Assembly (NCBI GenBank): GCA_036653535.1
Contig: JAVVTR010000003.1
Coordinates: 1 to 64,000, forward strand
DNA length: 64,000 bases
Source: JAVVTR01 sp036653535
GTDB taxonomy: Bacteria; Bacteroidota; Bacteroidia; Bacteroidales; P3
Direction: 5' to 3'
Shown one piece after another: positions 52,609 through 61,274 of this stretch (positions are counted from its first letter, which is position 1; the number at the start of each line of letters is the position of its first letter). A model generated the notes under the pieces. It was not told the DNA's origin and made no database searches. It saw only the letters and a list, made by a program, of their open reading frames with translations. Made by a program: the position numbers and the translations under genes.

Positions 52609-55600
52609 TTACAATGCTTGCAATGCTAATGTTTGGCAAAGATTTATAGCTTCTTTCACGTTGTAAATGGGAGAGAATACTACACTCAACTTATGCTTAT
52701 TTTCTTTTAAACTACAACTTTTGGAATGATCCTGTACATAGGCCAATATACAAGTAAATATGGCAGACTGATAATAGAGCGACTCGTCTTGTGCCGCAAA
52801 AAAAGCAGTGAGAGTATTGTTTTTCAATATTAGTTTATCTAATCCCAATATTTTAGCTTCTCTCCTTAATGCAATGGTCTGAATTAAGGCTATGGTTGGT
52901 TCCGGAACCGGGCCAAAACGGTCTTGCAAACGTAACTGAAAAGCCTCTAAATCGGCCTCTTTTTCCAAACTGTCTAATTCCTTGTACAATGAAAGTCTTT
53001 CTGTGATATTAGAAACATAACGATCTGGAATTAAAATTTCCAAATCGGTTTCCACCAAACAATCGGAAGCCGAAAAATTAGATTCTTTACAACTTCCCTT
53101 GGAGGAATGCTCCATATCCGAATTTTTTTCTTTCGTTTTCAATACAGAATCGCCTCCTTCTGGATCGTTTTTTAATTCTCGAATAGCTTCATCCAAAATA
53201 CGTTGATACATTTCAAATCCTATTTCCGAAATAAATCCACTCTGCTCTCCTCCTAATATATTTCCGGATCCACGTATATCCAAATCCCGCATAGCCACCT
53301 GAAAGCCACTACCTATATCCGAAAATTCCTCTATCGCACGTAATCGACGTTTCGACTCCGCACTTAATAAATGAGGAGGCGGTGCCAACATATAACAAAA
53401 CGCTTTTTTATTCGAACGCCCTACTCTACCTCTTAACTGATGTAATTCGCTTAATCCATATTGATGCGCTTCATTCACTATGATAGTATTGGCATTGGGA
53501 ATATCTAAGCCATTTTCTACAATTTTAGTAGAAACTAAAATATCGTATTCCCCCTCCATGAAACCAAGTAAAATTTCTTCCAACTTATCCCCCTCCATTT
53601 GTCCATGTGCCACGCCTATTTTGGCGTCTGGAATTAAACGCTGTAGCATCCCAGCCATTTCCATAATATTTTGCACCCTATGGTGTACAAAAAAAACCTG
53701 TCCGCCCCGAGAAAGTTCGTGTAAAACCACATCCCTAATAAGCTCTTCGTTAAAGGGCCTTACTTCTGTACTAACGGGATAGCGATTGGGAGGCGGTGTT
53801 TGTATAATAGATAAATCTCTAGCTCCCATCAAGGAGAATTGCAAAGTCCGGGGAATAGGCGTAGCAGTAAGGGTTAGGGTGTCTATATTGACTTTGAATT
53901 TTTTTAGCTTTTCTTTCATAGCAACGCCAAACTTTTGTTCTTCATCTACCACCAACAAGCCTAAATCTTTAAATATAACATCTTTACTTAAAATTCTATG
54001 CGTTCCTATAAGAATATCTATTCTTCCTTCCGATAGCGCTTTCAGTACTTCTTTTTTCTCTTTATTGGAACGAAAACGATTGAGATAATCTACTCTACAA
54101 GGTAGGTTTCCCAATCTTTCTGTAAAGGTTTTATAATGTTGATAAGCTAATATGGTAGTTGGAACCAGCACCGCTACTTGTTTCCCATCACAAACGGCTT
54201 TGAATGCCGCACGTATAGCCACTTCTGTTTTTCCAAATCCAACGTCCCCACAAACCAATCTATCCATAGGTTCCGAAGATTCCATATCCTTTTTTACATC
54301 CGAAGAAGCTTTTAGTTGGTCGGGGGTATCTTCATAGAAAAATGACGACTCCAATTCTTGTTGTAAGTAGGAATCTGCCGAAAATGCAAAGCCCTTGGAA
54401 CTCTTACGCTCCGCATAGAGCTTTATCAATTCTTTGGCTATATCCTTTACTTTTTGTTTCGCCTTACTTTTTAGCACCGCCCAAGCATTACTACCCAAAC
54501 GATTTAAAGTAGGTGCAACGCCCTCCTTGCCCGAATAACGCGACATTTTATGTAGAGCATGTATGCTTAATCGAAGCATATCATTGTCCTTGTATAACAA
54601 ACAAATAGCCTCTTGTTCTCGTCCGTTTACTTCTATTTTTTCCAAACCGGCAAAACGCCCTATTCCATGATCAATATGGCTAATATAATCTCCTGGTTTT
54701 AAACTATATAATTCTTTTAAAGTAAGAGCTTGACTATCTTGCTTTTTTGGCTGAACCGTATAGTGATGATAACGCTCAAAGATTTGATGATCCGTAAAGC
54801 AGGCTATTTTTAAATCATCGTCTATAAAACCCTCGTTCAAAGATAAGGATAAAGGAATAAAACGCACCGCTCGTCCCCCTTGCGATAATTCAAAAAACAC
54901 TCTTTCTAAACGTTGTATTTGCTTGGGATTTTCGGAAAGTATTAATTGATCATAGCCTCTGTCGGCTCCCTCTAATATATGTTCCGCTAATAAATCAAAT
55001 TTTTTATTAAATATCGGCTGAGCCCGCATCTGAAATTCTATAGAGGCGTGATGTTTATAATAGAATTTCATTCCAAATTCTACCACCGTATGCAAATTCA
55101 TTCCTTTTTCCAATTCTTCCGGTGTAGAATACAATTCTTCCGGTCTAGTACGTGGAATTAAGGTATCCAATTGCTTATATGCTTGGGTAGCTTTTTCAAA
55201 GGAGGCTTTTAAACTATCAAAATTACATTGCATATCTTCTGCCCAAATAATACTATAGGCCGAAAAATAAGACAGAAGCCCTACTCTTTCTTTTTGTTGT
55301 GCGCGCATTTGCACATTGGGTAAAAGAGTTACTTTATCGTATTTGGAAATGGAAAGTTGGGTACCTACTTCAAAACCTCTAATAGACTCTACTTCTTCGC
55401 CATTGAATTCTATTCTATAAGGAGTGTCTCCGGAAAAAGAAAATACATCTACAATCCCTCCTCTAAGTGCGTATTGCCCTGGTTCAGCTACAAAATCTAC
55501 ACGTTCGAAATTATACTCTTCAAAAAAATCGGTTAAAAAATCTTGAGAAATAGATTCTTTCACATGAATATCTACCGTATTAGACTCTAAGAAGCGCGTC

Positions 55601-56160
55601 GTAATTACCTTTTCGGCTAAAGCTTCTGGATAGGTTACCACTATCCATCCATCTTTTTTATCGGAACGAAGTCGATTTAAAACCTCCATACGAGAAAGCA
55701 CATTGGCATTATCCGTATTTTCGGTTTGATAGGGATGTTTGTAAGATGCGGGAAAATAAAGAATTTTTTTATCTGTTTCTTTCGCCGTATTTAAGGACGA
55801 AAAGGAGCTTTTATAATCCTGTTTTGGTTCCAAAGTTTGCTCTATCGTAAATCCGGATAATTTCTCTAAATCATTGTAAAAATAGGCTGCCTGCTCTTTA
55901 TCTCTTAATATAAAAAGTTGATTTTCGGAAAAATCTTCCGTAAGGGCTTTACATACTATAGATCGGCTGGAACCAACCAAGCCTTTCATAGCCAATTTTC
56001 TACTTTCCGCCCCCGGTGCTATATATTTTTTAAAATCCTTCAGACGAGGGTCTTGCGTATAGATTTTTAATAAATCTTCTTTCTGCACGTTTTTGGAATT
56101 TTGTCGTAGTGGTAAAATATATTTTAAATATTGGAGAGTATCAAAATGCGGTGCTTCCAA
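52609..56160 (-). CDS. mfd: Mfd, transcription-repair coupling factor
   Basis: 1183-residue translocase that removes stalled RNA polymerase and recruits UvrA. Modules in order: UvrB-like N-terminal region (EYNFERVDFVAEPGQYALRGGIVD in pieces), the RNA polymerase interaction domain (LKPGDYISHIDHGIGRFAGLE in part), RecG-like helicase with Walker A GDVGFGKTEVA (about residue 640), DEEQKFG, LTATPIPRTLQ, and the VGRSNKKAFCYML region, then the C-terminal TRCF domain (ISEIGFEMYQRILDEAI). Length is typical. The last 35 or so residues of the preceding 19-base gap link it to the ABC-F gene as an operon. Confidence 0.96.
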   Translation of the reverse strand: MEAPHFDTLQYLKYILPLRQNSKNVQKEDLLKIYTQDPRLKDFKKYIAPGAESRKLAMKGLVGSSRSIVCKALTEDFSENQLFILRDKEQAAYFYNDLEKLSGFTIEQTLEPKQDYKSSFSSLNTAKETDKKILYFPASYKHPYQTENTDNANVLSRMEVLNRLRSDKKDGWIVVTYPEALAEKVITTRFLESNTVDIHVKESISQDFLTDFFEEYNFERVDFVAEPGQYALRGGIVDVFSFSGDTPYRIEFNGEEVESIRGFEVGTQLSISKYDKVTLLPNVQMRAQQKERVGLLSYFSAYSIIWAEDMQCNFDSLKASFEKATQAYKQLDTLIPRTRPEELYSTPEELEKGMNLHTVVEFGMKFYYKHHASIEFQMRAQPIFNKKFDLLAEHILEGADRGYDQLILSENPKQIQRLERVFFELSQGGRAVRFIPLSLSLNEGFIDDDLKIACFTDHQIFERYHHYTVQPKKQDSQALTLKELYSLKPGDYISHIDHGIGRFAGLEKIEVNGREQEAICLLYKDNDMLRLSIHALHKMSRYSGKEGVAPTLNRLGSNAWAVLKSKAKQKVKDIAKELIKLYAERKSSKGFAFSADSYLQQELESSFFYEDTPDQLKASSDVKKDMESSEPMDRLVCGDVGFGKTEVAIRAAFKAVCDGKQVAVLVPTTILAYQHYKTFTERLGNLPCRVDYLNRFRSNKEKKEVLKALSEGRIDILIGTHRILSKDVIFKDLGLLVVDEEQKFGVAMKEKLKKFKVNIDTLTLTATPIPRTLQFSLMGARDLSIIQTPPPNRYPVSTEVRPFNEELIRDVVLHELSRGGQVFFVHHRVQNIMEMAGMLQRLIPDAKIGVAHGQMEGDKLEEILLGFMEGEYDILVSTKIVENGLDIPNANTIIVNEAHQYGLSELHQLRGRVGRSNKKAFCYMLAPPPHLLSAESKRRLRAIEEFSDIGSGFQVAMRDLDIRGSGNILGGEQSGFISEIGFEMYQRILDEAIRELKNDPEGGDSVLKTKEKNSDMEHSSKGSCKESNFSASDCLVETDLEILIPDRYVSNITERLSLYKELDSLEKEADLEAFQLRLQDRFGPVPEPTIALIQTIALRREAKILGLDKLILKNNTLTAFFAAQDESLYYQSAIFTCILAYVQDHSKSCSLKENKHKLSVVFSPIYNVKEAINLCQTLALQAL

Positions 56161-56179
56161 GAGAGAAATGAATTTTTCT

Positions 56180-57802
56180 TTAACGTTTCTTAGAATACAT
56201 CTCCTCTAATTGAGCCTTTATTCCTTCATGAACAATATAGTCATCAAAATCCATTTCTTTATCTATTATTCCATTAGGAGTAAGTTCTATAATTCTATTA
56301 CAAATAGTTTGAATAAATTCATGATCGTGAGAATGTAGCAAAACCACCCCTTTAAAGCCCATAAGAGTATTATTAAAAGCTTGTATAGACTCTAAATCCA
56401 AATGATTCACAGGCGAATCTAAAATTAAAATATTGGACGTACTCATCATCATACGGGCTATCATGCATCTCATTTTTTCTCCACCCGATAAAACTTTCAC
56501 CCTTTTGTAAACATCTTCTCCGGAAAAGAGCATTTTACCTAAAAATCCTCTCAAAAAAGTTTCTGTGGTATCGGAGGAATATTGAGCCAACCAATCAATA
56601 AGCGACATATCGGTTTGAAAAAAAGCACTATTATCTAAGGGAAGGTAGGAGCTGGTAGTAGTTACCCCCCATGTAAAATCGCCGGAATCGGCTTTGTCAT
56701 TACCTGTAATGATTTCGAATAGAGCCGTCATAGCCCTTGGATCACGCGAAAGAAAAGCCACCTTATCTTCTTTACTTAATGTAAATTCCACTTGGCTAAA
56801 CAAACATTGCCCCTCTATTTGTTTACTCAAGCCACGTACATCTAAAACACGATTCCCAACTTCCCGCTCCGGAGTAAAAATAATACCGGGATAACGCCGA
56901 GTAGAAGGTAGTATTTCTTCTACATCCAATTTTTCTATCATCTTCTTACGAGAGGTAGTTTGTTTAGACTTAGAAGCATTGGCACTAAAACGAGCAATAA
57001 ATTCCAATAATTCTTTTTTCTTTTCTTCGGCTTTTTTATTCTTATTTTGAATTTGACGTAAAGCTAATTGGCTGGATTCATACCAAAAACTATAATTTCC
57101 TGCAAATTGTTTGGCTTTTCCAAAATCTATATCTACCGTATGAGTACATACTGAATCTAAAAAATGCCTATCATGAGAAACCACCAATACCGTATTTTCG
57201 CAGTTCGACAAATAATTTTCCAACCACATAATGGTCTCCAAGTCTAGGTTATTCGTGGGTTCATCCAAAAGTAAATTATCCGGTTTTCCAAATAAAGCTT
57301 GGGCTAACAAAACTCTTACTTTCTTTTTTCCACTTAGATCTTTCATTAAACTATGATGCAAATTTTCTTCTATCCCTAAGCCGCTAAGCAAGGATGCCGC
57401 ATCGCTTTCCGCATTCCAACCATCCATGTTCGAAAATAGCTCTTCTAATTCCGCCGCACGATTGCCATCCGCCTCCGAAAAATCACTTTTAGCATAAATA
57501 GCATCCTTTTCTTTTAAAACATCCCATAACTGCCCATGTCCTTGCAATACCGTTTCTATAACAGTGTATTCGTTGTAAGCAAAATGGTCCTGCTTTAAAA
57601 CCGATAATCTCTCTCCGGGAGCAGACATTACGCTACCCCGAGTGGGATCTAATTCTCCGCTAAGAATCCGCAAAAGGGTAGACTTACCTGCTCCATTTGC
57701 ACCTATAATTCCATAGCAGTTTCCTGGCATAAATTTTAAATTAACATCTTTGAAAAGGCTTTTTTTGCCAAACTGAATCTCCAAGTCGGAAACAATAATC
57801 AT
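56180..57802 (-). CDS. ABC-F family ATPase (YbiT/Uup-like) with degenerate second ATP site
   Basis: 540-residue soluble protein with two ABC cassettes and no membrane domain, the ABC-F class that acts on ribosomes. The first cassette has Walker A GANGAGKST (residues 34-42), LSGKKKVR and LLLDEPTNNLD. The second is degenerate: the Walker A region reads AFLSRDPRAMTALF, and Walker B ends LILDSPVNHLD, with Ser for the catalytic Glu, although LSGGEKMR is kept. The helical linker between cassettes (NKNKKAEEKKKELLEF) is present. Related Bacteroidetes proteins show a similar loss, so this is probably a family trait. It precedes mfd by 19 bases. A translation factor role is inferred from the class. Confidence 0.87.
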   Translation of the reverse strand: MIIVSDLEIQFGKKSLFKDVNLKFMPGNCYGIIGANGAGKSTLLRILSGELDPTRGSVMSAPGERLSVLKQDHFAYNEYTVIETVLQGHGQLWDVLKEKDAIYAKSDFSEADGNRAAELEELFSNMDGWNAESDAASLLSGLGIEENLHHSLMKDLSGKKKVRVLLAQALFGKPDNLLLDEPTNNLDLETIMWLENYLSNCENTVLVVSHDRHFLDSVCTHTVDIDFGKAKQFAGNYSFWYESSQLALRQIQNKNKKAEEKKKELLEFIARFSANASKSKQTTSRKKMIEKLDVEEILPSTRRYPGIIFTPEREVGNRVLDVRGLSKQIEGQCLFSQVEFTLSKEDKVAFLSRDPRAMTALFEIITGNDKADSGDFTWGVTTTSSYLPLDNSAFFQTDMSLIDWLAQYSSDTTETFLRGFLGKMLFSGEDVYKRVKVLSGGEKMRCMIARMMMSTSNILILDSPVNHLDLESIQAFNNTLMGFKGVVLLHSHDHEFIQTICNRIIELTPNGIIDKEMDFDDYIVHEGIKAQLEEMYSKKR

Positions 57803-57881
57803 TGGTAGTTGTATTGAAAGTTTTTAATTGATTTTTCAGAAAGGCCTAATTACATTAATTTAGACAACTTCAGAAAGTTTG

Positions 57882-57889
57882 CAAAGATA
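57882..57889 (-). promoter_or_regulatory. Candidate -7 box for the ABC-F/mfd unit (TATCTTTG)
   Basis: TATCTTTG followed by CAAAC on the minus strand, 79 bases above the ATG. A TTG lies 22 bases further up. Confidence 0.5.
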
Positions 57890-58045
57890 TAAAATAAAAC
57901 CCGCAAAAAAACAACCTTCCCTTTGAAACAAAAACAAAGATCGACATACGTCCTTTTTTTTTGCTTTTTTAAAATCCTTTTGGTCTATAAAACAATACTT
58001 TACAGCAACATATAAGCAAAACTATAGCTTAGCAGGGTGGTATCA

Positions 58046-58077
58046 TTTGCTTTTTAATAAAAAAAAAACTACTTTTG
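58046..58077 (+). promoter_or_regulatory. Promoter of the tRNA-Arg gene
   Basis: TTTG (58046-58049), 20 bases, TACTTTTG (58070-58077). A full match to the Bacteroidetes promoter pattern, 50 bases before the tRNA. Confidence 0.75.
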
Positions 58078-58127
58078 TTAGTCGTTTGTGTGTAATTATA
58101 TTACAATGAATAACCAAGGAAAAATAC

Positions 58128-58199
58128 GGACCCGTAGTTCAATGGATAGAATTTTAGATTCCGGTTCTGACGATAGGAGTTCGAGTCTCCTCGGGTTCA
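58128..58199 (+). tRNA. tRNA-Arg (anticodon CCG)
   Basis: A complete cloverleaf folds by hand. Acceptor stem GGACCCG with CGGGUUC (one G-U pair). D arm GUUC/GAAU. Anticodon stem UUAGA/UCUGA with loop UUCCGGU, anticodon CCG at 58161-58163, which reads Arg codon CGG. T arm AGGAG/CUCCU with loop UUCGAGU. Discriminator base A at 58199. CCA is not encoded (the DNA reads CCG after it). It has its own promoter. Confidence 0.92.
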
Positions 58200-58201
58200 C
58201 C

Positions 58202-58265
58202 GTTTTATTTTGAAATCATAAAATCAGAAAATAAAACAAAATACGATTTTCGTATAGTTTTTTTT
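58202..58265 (+). terminator. Weak structures downstream of the tRNA
   Basis: GTTTTATTTT (58202-58211) pairs with AAAATAAAAC (58229-58238), and ATACGA/TCGTAT (58241-58255) is followed by a long T run. Either could end the tRNA transcript; both are AT-rich, so confidence is limited. Confidence 0.4.
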
Positions 58266-58273
58266 TAGATTTG
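58266..58273 (+). promoter_or_regulatory. Candidate -7 box for the lipoprotein at 58300 (TAGATTTG)
   Basis: TAGATTTG followed by TATATAAAT, 27 bases before the ATG. A near -33 (TTTTCG) at 58247 is not exact. Confidence 0.45.
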
Positions 58274-58299
58274 TATATAAATTTTATATTATATTAATT

Positions 58300-59634
58300 A
58301 TGAAAATTTTACTTAAAACCCAATTAAGCCTGCTTGTTCTTTTGTTTTGTGGTTTTCTAAGTCTAAATTCTTGCTCTAAAGATGGAGGAGCCGAAGAAGA
58401 CTCTTATGATTGGATGTATGGAACTCTTACTTGGAATTCAGCTCCAACACCCAGCAATCCTGATGCCATACCTGTGGGGATTCAAGCAAAAGGTACTCCA
58501 AGTACCAATTCGATTCTTCTTATTCCCATGAAAAAAGAAGATAATTTGGCCGCTACTTCCGTTGCCTTTTTGGGATCCGATATAGTTGCAGCGTCCTATC
58601 ATGGCACTAACAAAGACTATAAAGGTCGTATTGATTTAATACAAATAGACAAAGATGGTCTAAAAAAGATAGTAGCCACTATGAACGTAAATGCACGTAT
58701 TAATTTCATCACCTCCGATGGAGTAGATCGTATTTTTGCAGGTTTGGATACCAAAAACGGTCCTATTTTAACCGTAATTCCTATCAATGGTTATAATTTT
58801 ACAGGAACTACTACTTCTACTCTTCGTTTAAATGGAAAATCCGTAAACTCTTTATATTATACTAAAGAAAACGGAGTTGAATATATCTACACTGCTACTG
58901 GAGGAGATGGCAAAGAAGAAGCTACCAAAGATAGCGTATTTGATTTTTCTGGAAGTCAGAAAATTTCACAAACACAGTTTTTGGCACGCTCTGGATTTCA
59001 AAAATCTCGTGTAGATGGAACCAAACTTAGTCCTATTTGCATACAAGGAAACACCAACAACCGTGGAAAATGGATTGCAGGAGAAGGCAACGACATCGTA
59101 AGTCTTCACTTAAGTACTTTCAACAAATATACTTCCGCACAAATTCAGTATTATCAAGGCCCTTTTAAAAACTTTAGTACTCGTCAAATAGATTCCAAAT
59201 CTGCTGGTTGGTTAAGCCAAGTGGAAAGCAAAAACATGTGTGCTTTACATACGGAAAGCGACGGACGTTACATTTATGTATGTGCTGGTGAACAAGGTTT
59301 ACTTCGTCACAAAATTGTAAAAAATGCTTCCGGACTAAAAGACACCCTAACTATGGCAGGAACCATTGCTAATAATGCATATACTCTTGCCTTTGGAACC
59401 TTGGATAACAAAAGATTATTTATAGCCTCTGGCGCACAAGGTATTTCTACTTGTCAAACAGAAACCTCTGGCGTTGGTCTTACTTACTCTTGGGTATTAA
59501 AAGATAACAACTTTGATAGAACTGCCTCTGCTAATTTCCTTATCACCAAAAATGGTATGCTCTATGTTGCCTACGGACACGCAGGAGTATTAAGTGTAGC
59601 CGAGGATAATTGTTTTATAACCGGTATATTCTAA
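58300..59634 (+). CDS. Lipoprotein of unknown function, propeller-like
   Basis: 444-residue lipoprotein: hydrophobic signal with SLNSCS, Cys at about residue 26. The body is rich in beta-strand-type motifs repeated at intervals: SVAFLGSDIVAASYHG, RIFAGLDTKNGPIL, VEYIYTATGGDG, RYIYVCAGEQGLLRHKI, NKRLFIASGAQGI and MLYVAYGHAGVLSVAED. The motif (I/L)-Y/F-(I/V)-A-x-G-x-x-G-(L/I/V) recurs and suggests a beta-propeller of LVIVD type. No catalytic residues were identified and the neighbours (tRNA, thi genes) do not help. It is probably surface or periplasmic. Confidence 0.75.
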   Translation: MKILLKTQLSLLVLLFCGFLSLNSCSKDGGAEEDSYDWMYGTLTWNSAPTPSNPDAIPVGIQAKGTPSTNSILLIPMKKEDNLAATSVAFLGSDIVAASYHGTNKDYKGRIDLIQIDKDGLKKIVATMNVNARINFITSDGVDRIFAGLDTKNGPILTVIPINGYNFTGTTTSTLRLNGKSVNSLYYTKENGVEYIYTATGGDGKEEATKDSVFDFSGSQKISQTQFLARSGFQKSRVDGTKLSPICIQGNTNNRGKWIAGEGNDIVSLHLSTFNKYTSAQIQYYQGPFKNFSTRQIDSKSAGWLSQVESKNMCALHTESDGRYIYVCAGEQGLLRHKIVKNASGLKDTLTMAGTIANNAYTLAFGTLDNKRLFIASGAQGISTCQTETSGVGLTYSWVLKDNNFDRTASANFLITKNGMLYVAYGHAGVLSVAEDNCFITGIF

Positions 59635-59651
59635 GATCCCATTTTTATAGT

Positions 59652-59694
59652 AAAAAACTCCGTACATTAAATTAATAATGGCGGAGTTTTTTTT
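59652..59694 (+). terminator. Terminator after the lipoprotein at 58300
   Basis: AAAAAACTCCG (59652-59662) pairs with CGGAGTTTTTT (59682-59692), loop of 19, then further T. It lies 18 bases after the stop. Confidence 0.85.
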
Positions 59695-59707
59695 ATCCCT
59701 TATTGCT

Positions 59708-59734
59708 TATACGAAAATAATTTTAATGAATAGG
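59708..59734 (-). repeat. Copy 3 of the dispersed 27-base element (no gene attached)
   Basis: Minus-strand CCTATTC, ATTAAAATTATT, TTCGTATA. It differs from copy 2 at two positions, one of which turns the ATG into ATA, and no gene follows on the minus strand. It shows that the element is not just a by-product of a shared start-codon context. Confidence 0.7.
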
Positions 59735-59849
59735 ATGCATAGAACCAATTGTATTAGGCAGAAGTAGAGCCCAAACGTAGTTTGGAACTTTGTCCAGCAG
59801 AGTAATCCTTAGCTTTTCCCACTCCAGACTTATTTTGTACTCCTAATGG

Positions 59850-59905
59850 AAATAGAAAGCTCCTATTCGTTTCATATAAAATCAAGAAAGTCCCTTTCTT
59901 TTCTA
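59850..59905 (+). other. Second copy of the AAAGCTCCTATTCGT element, in the thiD leader
   Basis: AAATAG, AAAGCTCCTATTCGT at 59850-59870, followed by a small hairpin GAAAG/CTTTC (59886-59898) and a T-rich tail. It matches 44778-44801 except for two extra bases there, and both are followed by a small hairpin and a T run. Together this suggests a short structured RNA or a leader, not proven. Confidence 0.4.
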
Positions 59906-59916
59906 TTTAAAACAAG

Positions 59917-60783
59917 ATGATAGAATCAAACAATCCTTTAAATCCCGTTTGCGTATTAAGTATCGCAGGATCGGACTCCGGAGGCGGAGCAGGAATACAA
60001 GCCGATATAAAAACCATTTCTGCTTTAGGTGGATTTGCTTGTACTGCTATATCTTCTATTACAGCCCAAAACACCTTAGGGGTAAAGGAAGTATATGCCC
60101 TTTCCGGTCCTATAATAGAAGCACAAATAAAAGCAATAACCGATGATTTACAAGTGGATGCGGTAAAAATAGGAATGCTCCCCGACTCTTCTCATCCTGA
60201 AATAATTGCTAAGTTTATAAAAGCAGGAAAACTAAAAAATATAGTTTTGGATCCGGTAATGGTTGCCACCAGTGGCGATGCATTAATTTCTAATTCTAAT
60301 ATTTTACCTCTTATCCAATATCTCTTTCCTTGCGCCGACTTAATAACTCCTAACCTCAATGAAACACAGGTTTTGGTAAAACATCCCGTAAGCGATACCA
60401 AGCAAATGTTACAAGCAGCCAAAGAACTGTTAGAATTAGGCCCCAAAGCCGTTCTTATCAAAGGTGGTCATTTACAAAGCGAAAAAATGACCGATCTTTT
60501 ACTTCTATCTTCTCGAGTTGAGCATCCATTTTGGTTTTCTTTGCCTAAAATAGAAAGCAATAATTTACACGGAACCGGTTGTACCTTATCTTCTGCTATT
60601 GCTTTTTTTCTTGGTAATGGCGAAAATATAGAAAAAGCGGTACACAGTGCCAAAAATTATATTTACCAAGCCATTCTATCAGGAAAAAACTTACATATAG
60701 GAAATGGTCACGGACCTGTAAATCATTTTTTTGAACCAATTTCTTTAACTAATAAAAAATATTATAAAAAAGAGGAGTTCTAA
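59917..60783 (+). CDS. thiD: Hydroxymethylpyrimidine/phosphomethylpyrimidine kinase
   Basis: 288-residue ribokinase-fold enzyme that phosphorylates HMP twice for thiamine synthesis. It begins VCVLSIAGSDSGGGAGIQAD (substrate and phosphate loop), and has DAVKIGMLPD, IVLDPVMVATSG, DLITPNLNET and the C-terminal anion hole HGTGCTLSSA with the conserved Cys near residue 221. Length is typical. It is the first of the thi genes; no TPP riboswitch is visible above it. Its stop lies inside the left arm of a hairpin that separates it from thiS. Confidence 0.94.
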   Translation: MIESNNPLNPVCVLSIAGSDSGGGAGIQADIKTISALGGFACTAISSITAQNTLGVKEVYALSGPIIEAQIKAITDDLQVDAVKIGMLPDSSHPEIIAKFIKAGKLKNIVLDPVMVATSGDALISNSNILPLIQYLFPCADLITPNLNETQVLVKHPVSDTKQMLQAAKELLELGPKAVLIKGGHLQSEKMTDLLLLSSRVEHPFWFSLPKIESNNLHGTGCTLSSAIAFFLGNGENIEKAVHSAKNYIYQAILSGKNLHIGNGHGPVNHFFEPISLTNKKYYKKEEF

Positions 60784-60808
60784 AATTGAACCATTTTAGA
60801 GCTCCTCT
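60771..60808 (+). terminator. Hairpin spanning the thiD stop codon
   Basis: AGAGGAGTTCTAAAAT (60771-60786) pairs with ATTTTAGAGCTCCTCT (60793-60808), one G-U pair, loop TGAACC. The thiD stop is within the left arm. It is followed by TCAAACTCTTTT rather than a strong T run, so it may reduce read-through into thiS or protect mRNA ends. Confidence 0.6.
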
Positions 60809-60823
60809 TCAAACTCTTTTATT

Positions 60824-61027
60824 ATGCAAATTTTTTTAAATGATAAAATTTTGGAAACCGAAAATCAAATTTCCTTATCCCGTTTTTTGGAAACGCAGCA
60901 TATACATGCCCAAAAAGGGGTAGCCGTTGCTGTAAACTTAGAAATTATTACACAAGGGCAATGGGATCAAAAAATTCTACAAGAAAACGATAAACTTACC
61001 CTTATTGGAGCTTATTACGGCGGTTAG
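60824..61027 (+). CDS. thiS: ThiS, sulfur carrier protein
   Basis: 67-residue ubiquitin-like sulfur carrier. It ends in the required Gly-Gly (AYYGG), which is adenylated and converted to thiocarboxylate for thiazole formation with ThiG. The start MQIFLNDKI and conserved KLTLIGAYYGG tail fit. It lies 40 bases after thiD. thiF (adenylation) is not in the window. It is upstream of the riboswitch, so it is not obviously under TPP control from the visible element. Confidence 0.93.
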   Translation: MQIFLNDKILETENQISLSRFLETQHIHAQKGVAVAVNLEIITQGQWDQKILQENDKLTLIGAYYGG

Positions 61028-61047
61028 TGGAATGTATTCTCCATTAA

Positions 61048-61079
61048 TTTGGCTACCATTGCAAAAAAGCGTATTTTTG
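61048..61079 (+). promoter_or_regulatory. Promoter of the TPP-riboswitch transcript
   Basis: TTTG (61048-61051), 20 bases, TATTTTTG (61072-61079) followed by CGG. A full match, about 50 bases above the riboswitch. It places the tenI-thiE-thiG-thiC genes in a separate transcription unit from thiD-thiS. Confidence 0.8.
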
Positions 61080-61127
61080 CGGTATCAAAATCGTTTTCCT
61101 TTTCTACGATCTTGTATGTTTTTTTAT

Positions 61128-61200
61128 AAAGGGGTGCCTTACAGGCTGAGATTAAACCCATAGAACCTGATGCGGGTAATGCCGCCGTAGGAAATTAAGT
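61128..61200 (+). ncRNA. TPP riboswitch (THI element)
   Basis: Conserved thi-box core is visible: AAGGGGTGCC, then GGCTGAGA, CCC, GAACCTGATGCGGGTAAT and GCCGCCGTAGGAAA (shown in pieces). These are the TPP-binding helices P2-P5 of the thiM/thiC-type riboswitch. A weak hairpin (AACGTTTT with AAAACCGTT, about 61238-61258) lies 17 bases before the first gene's ATG at 61275 and may serve as the expression platform. Direct TPP binding is known for the family; the mode of control here is inference. Confidence 0.93.
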
Positions 61201-61274
61201 TCGCACAACCTATCTCTCTTGTATTTAAGCCTCCTCTAACGTTTTAAACAAAACCGTTGCAAAACTGTAATACT

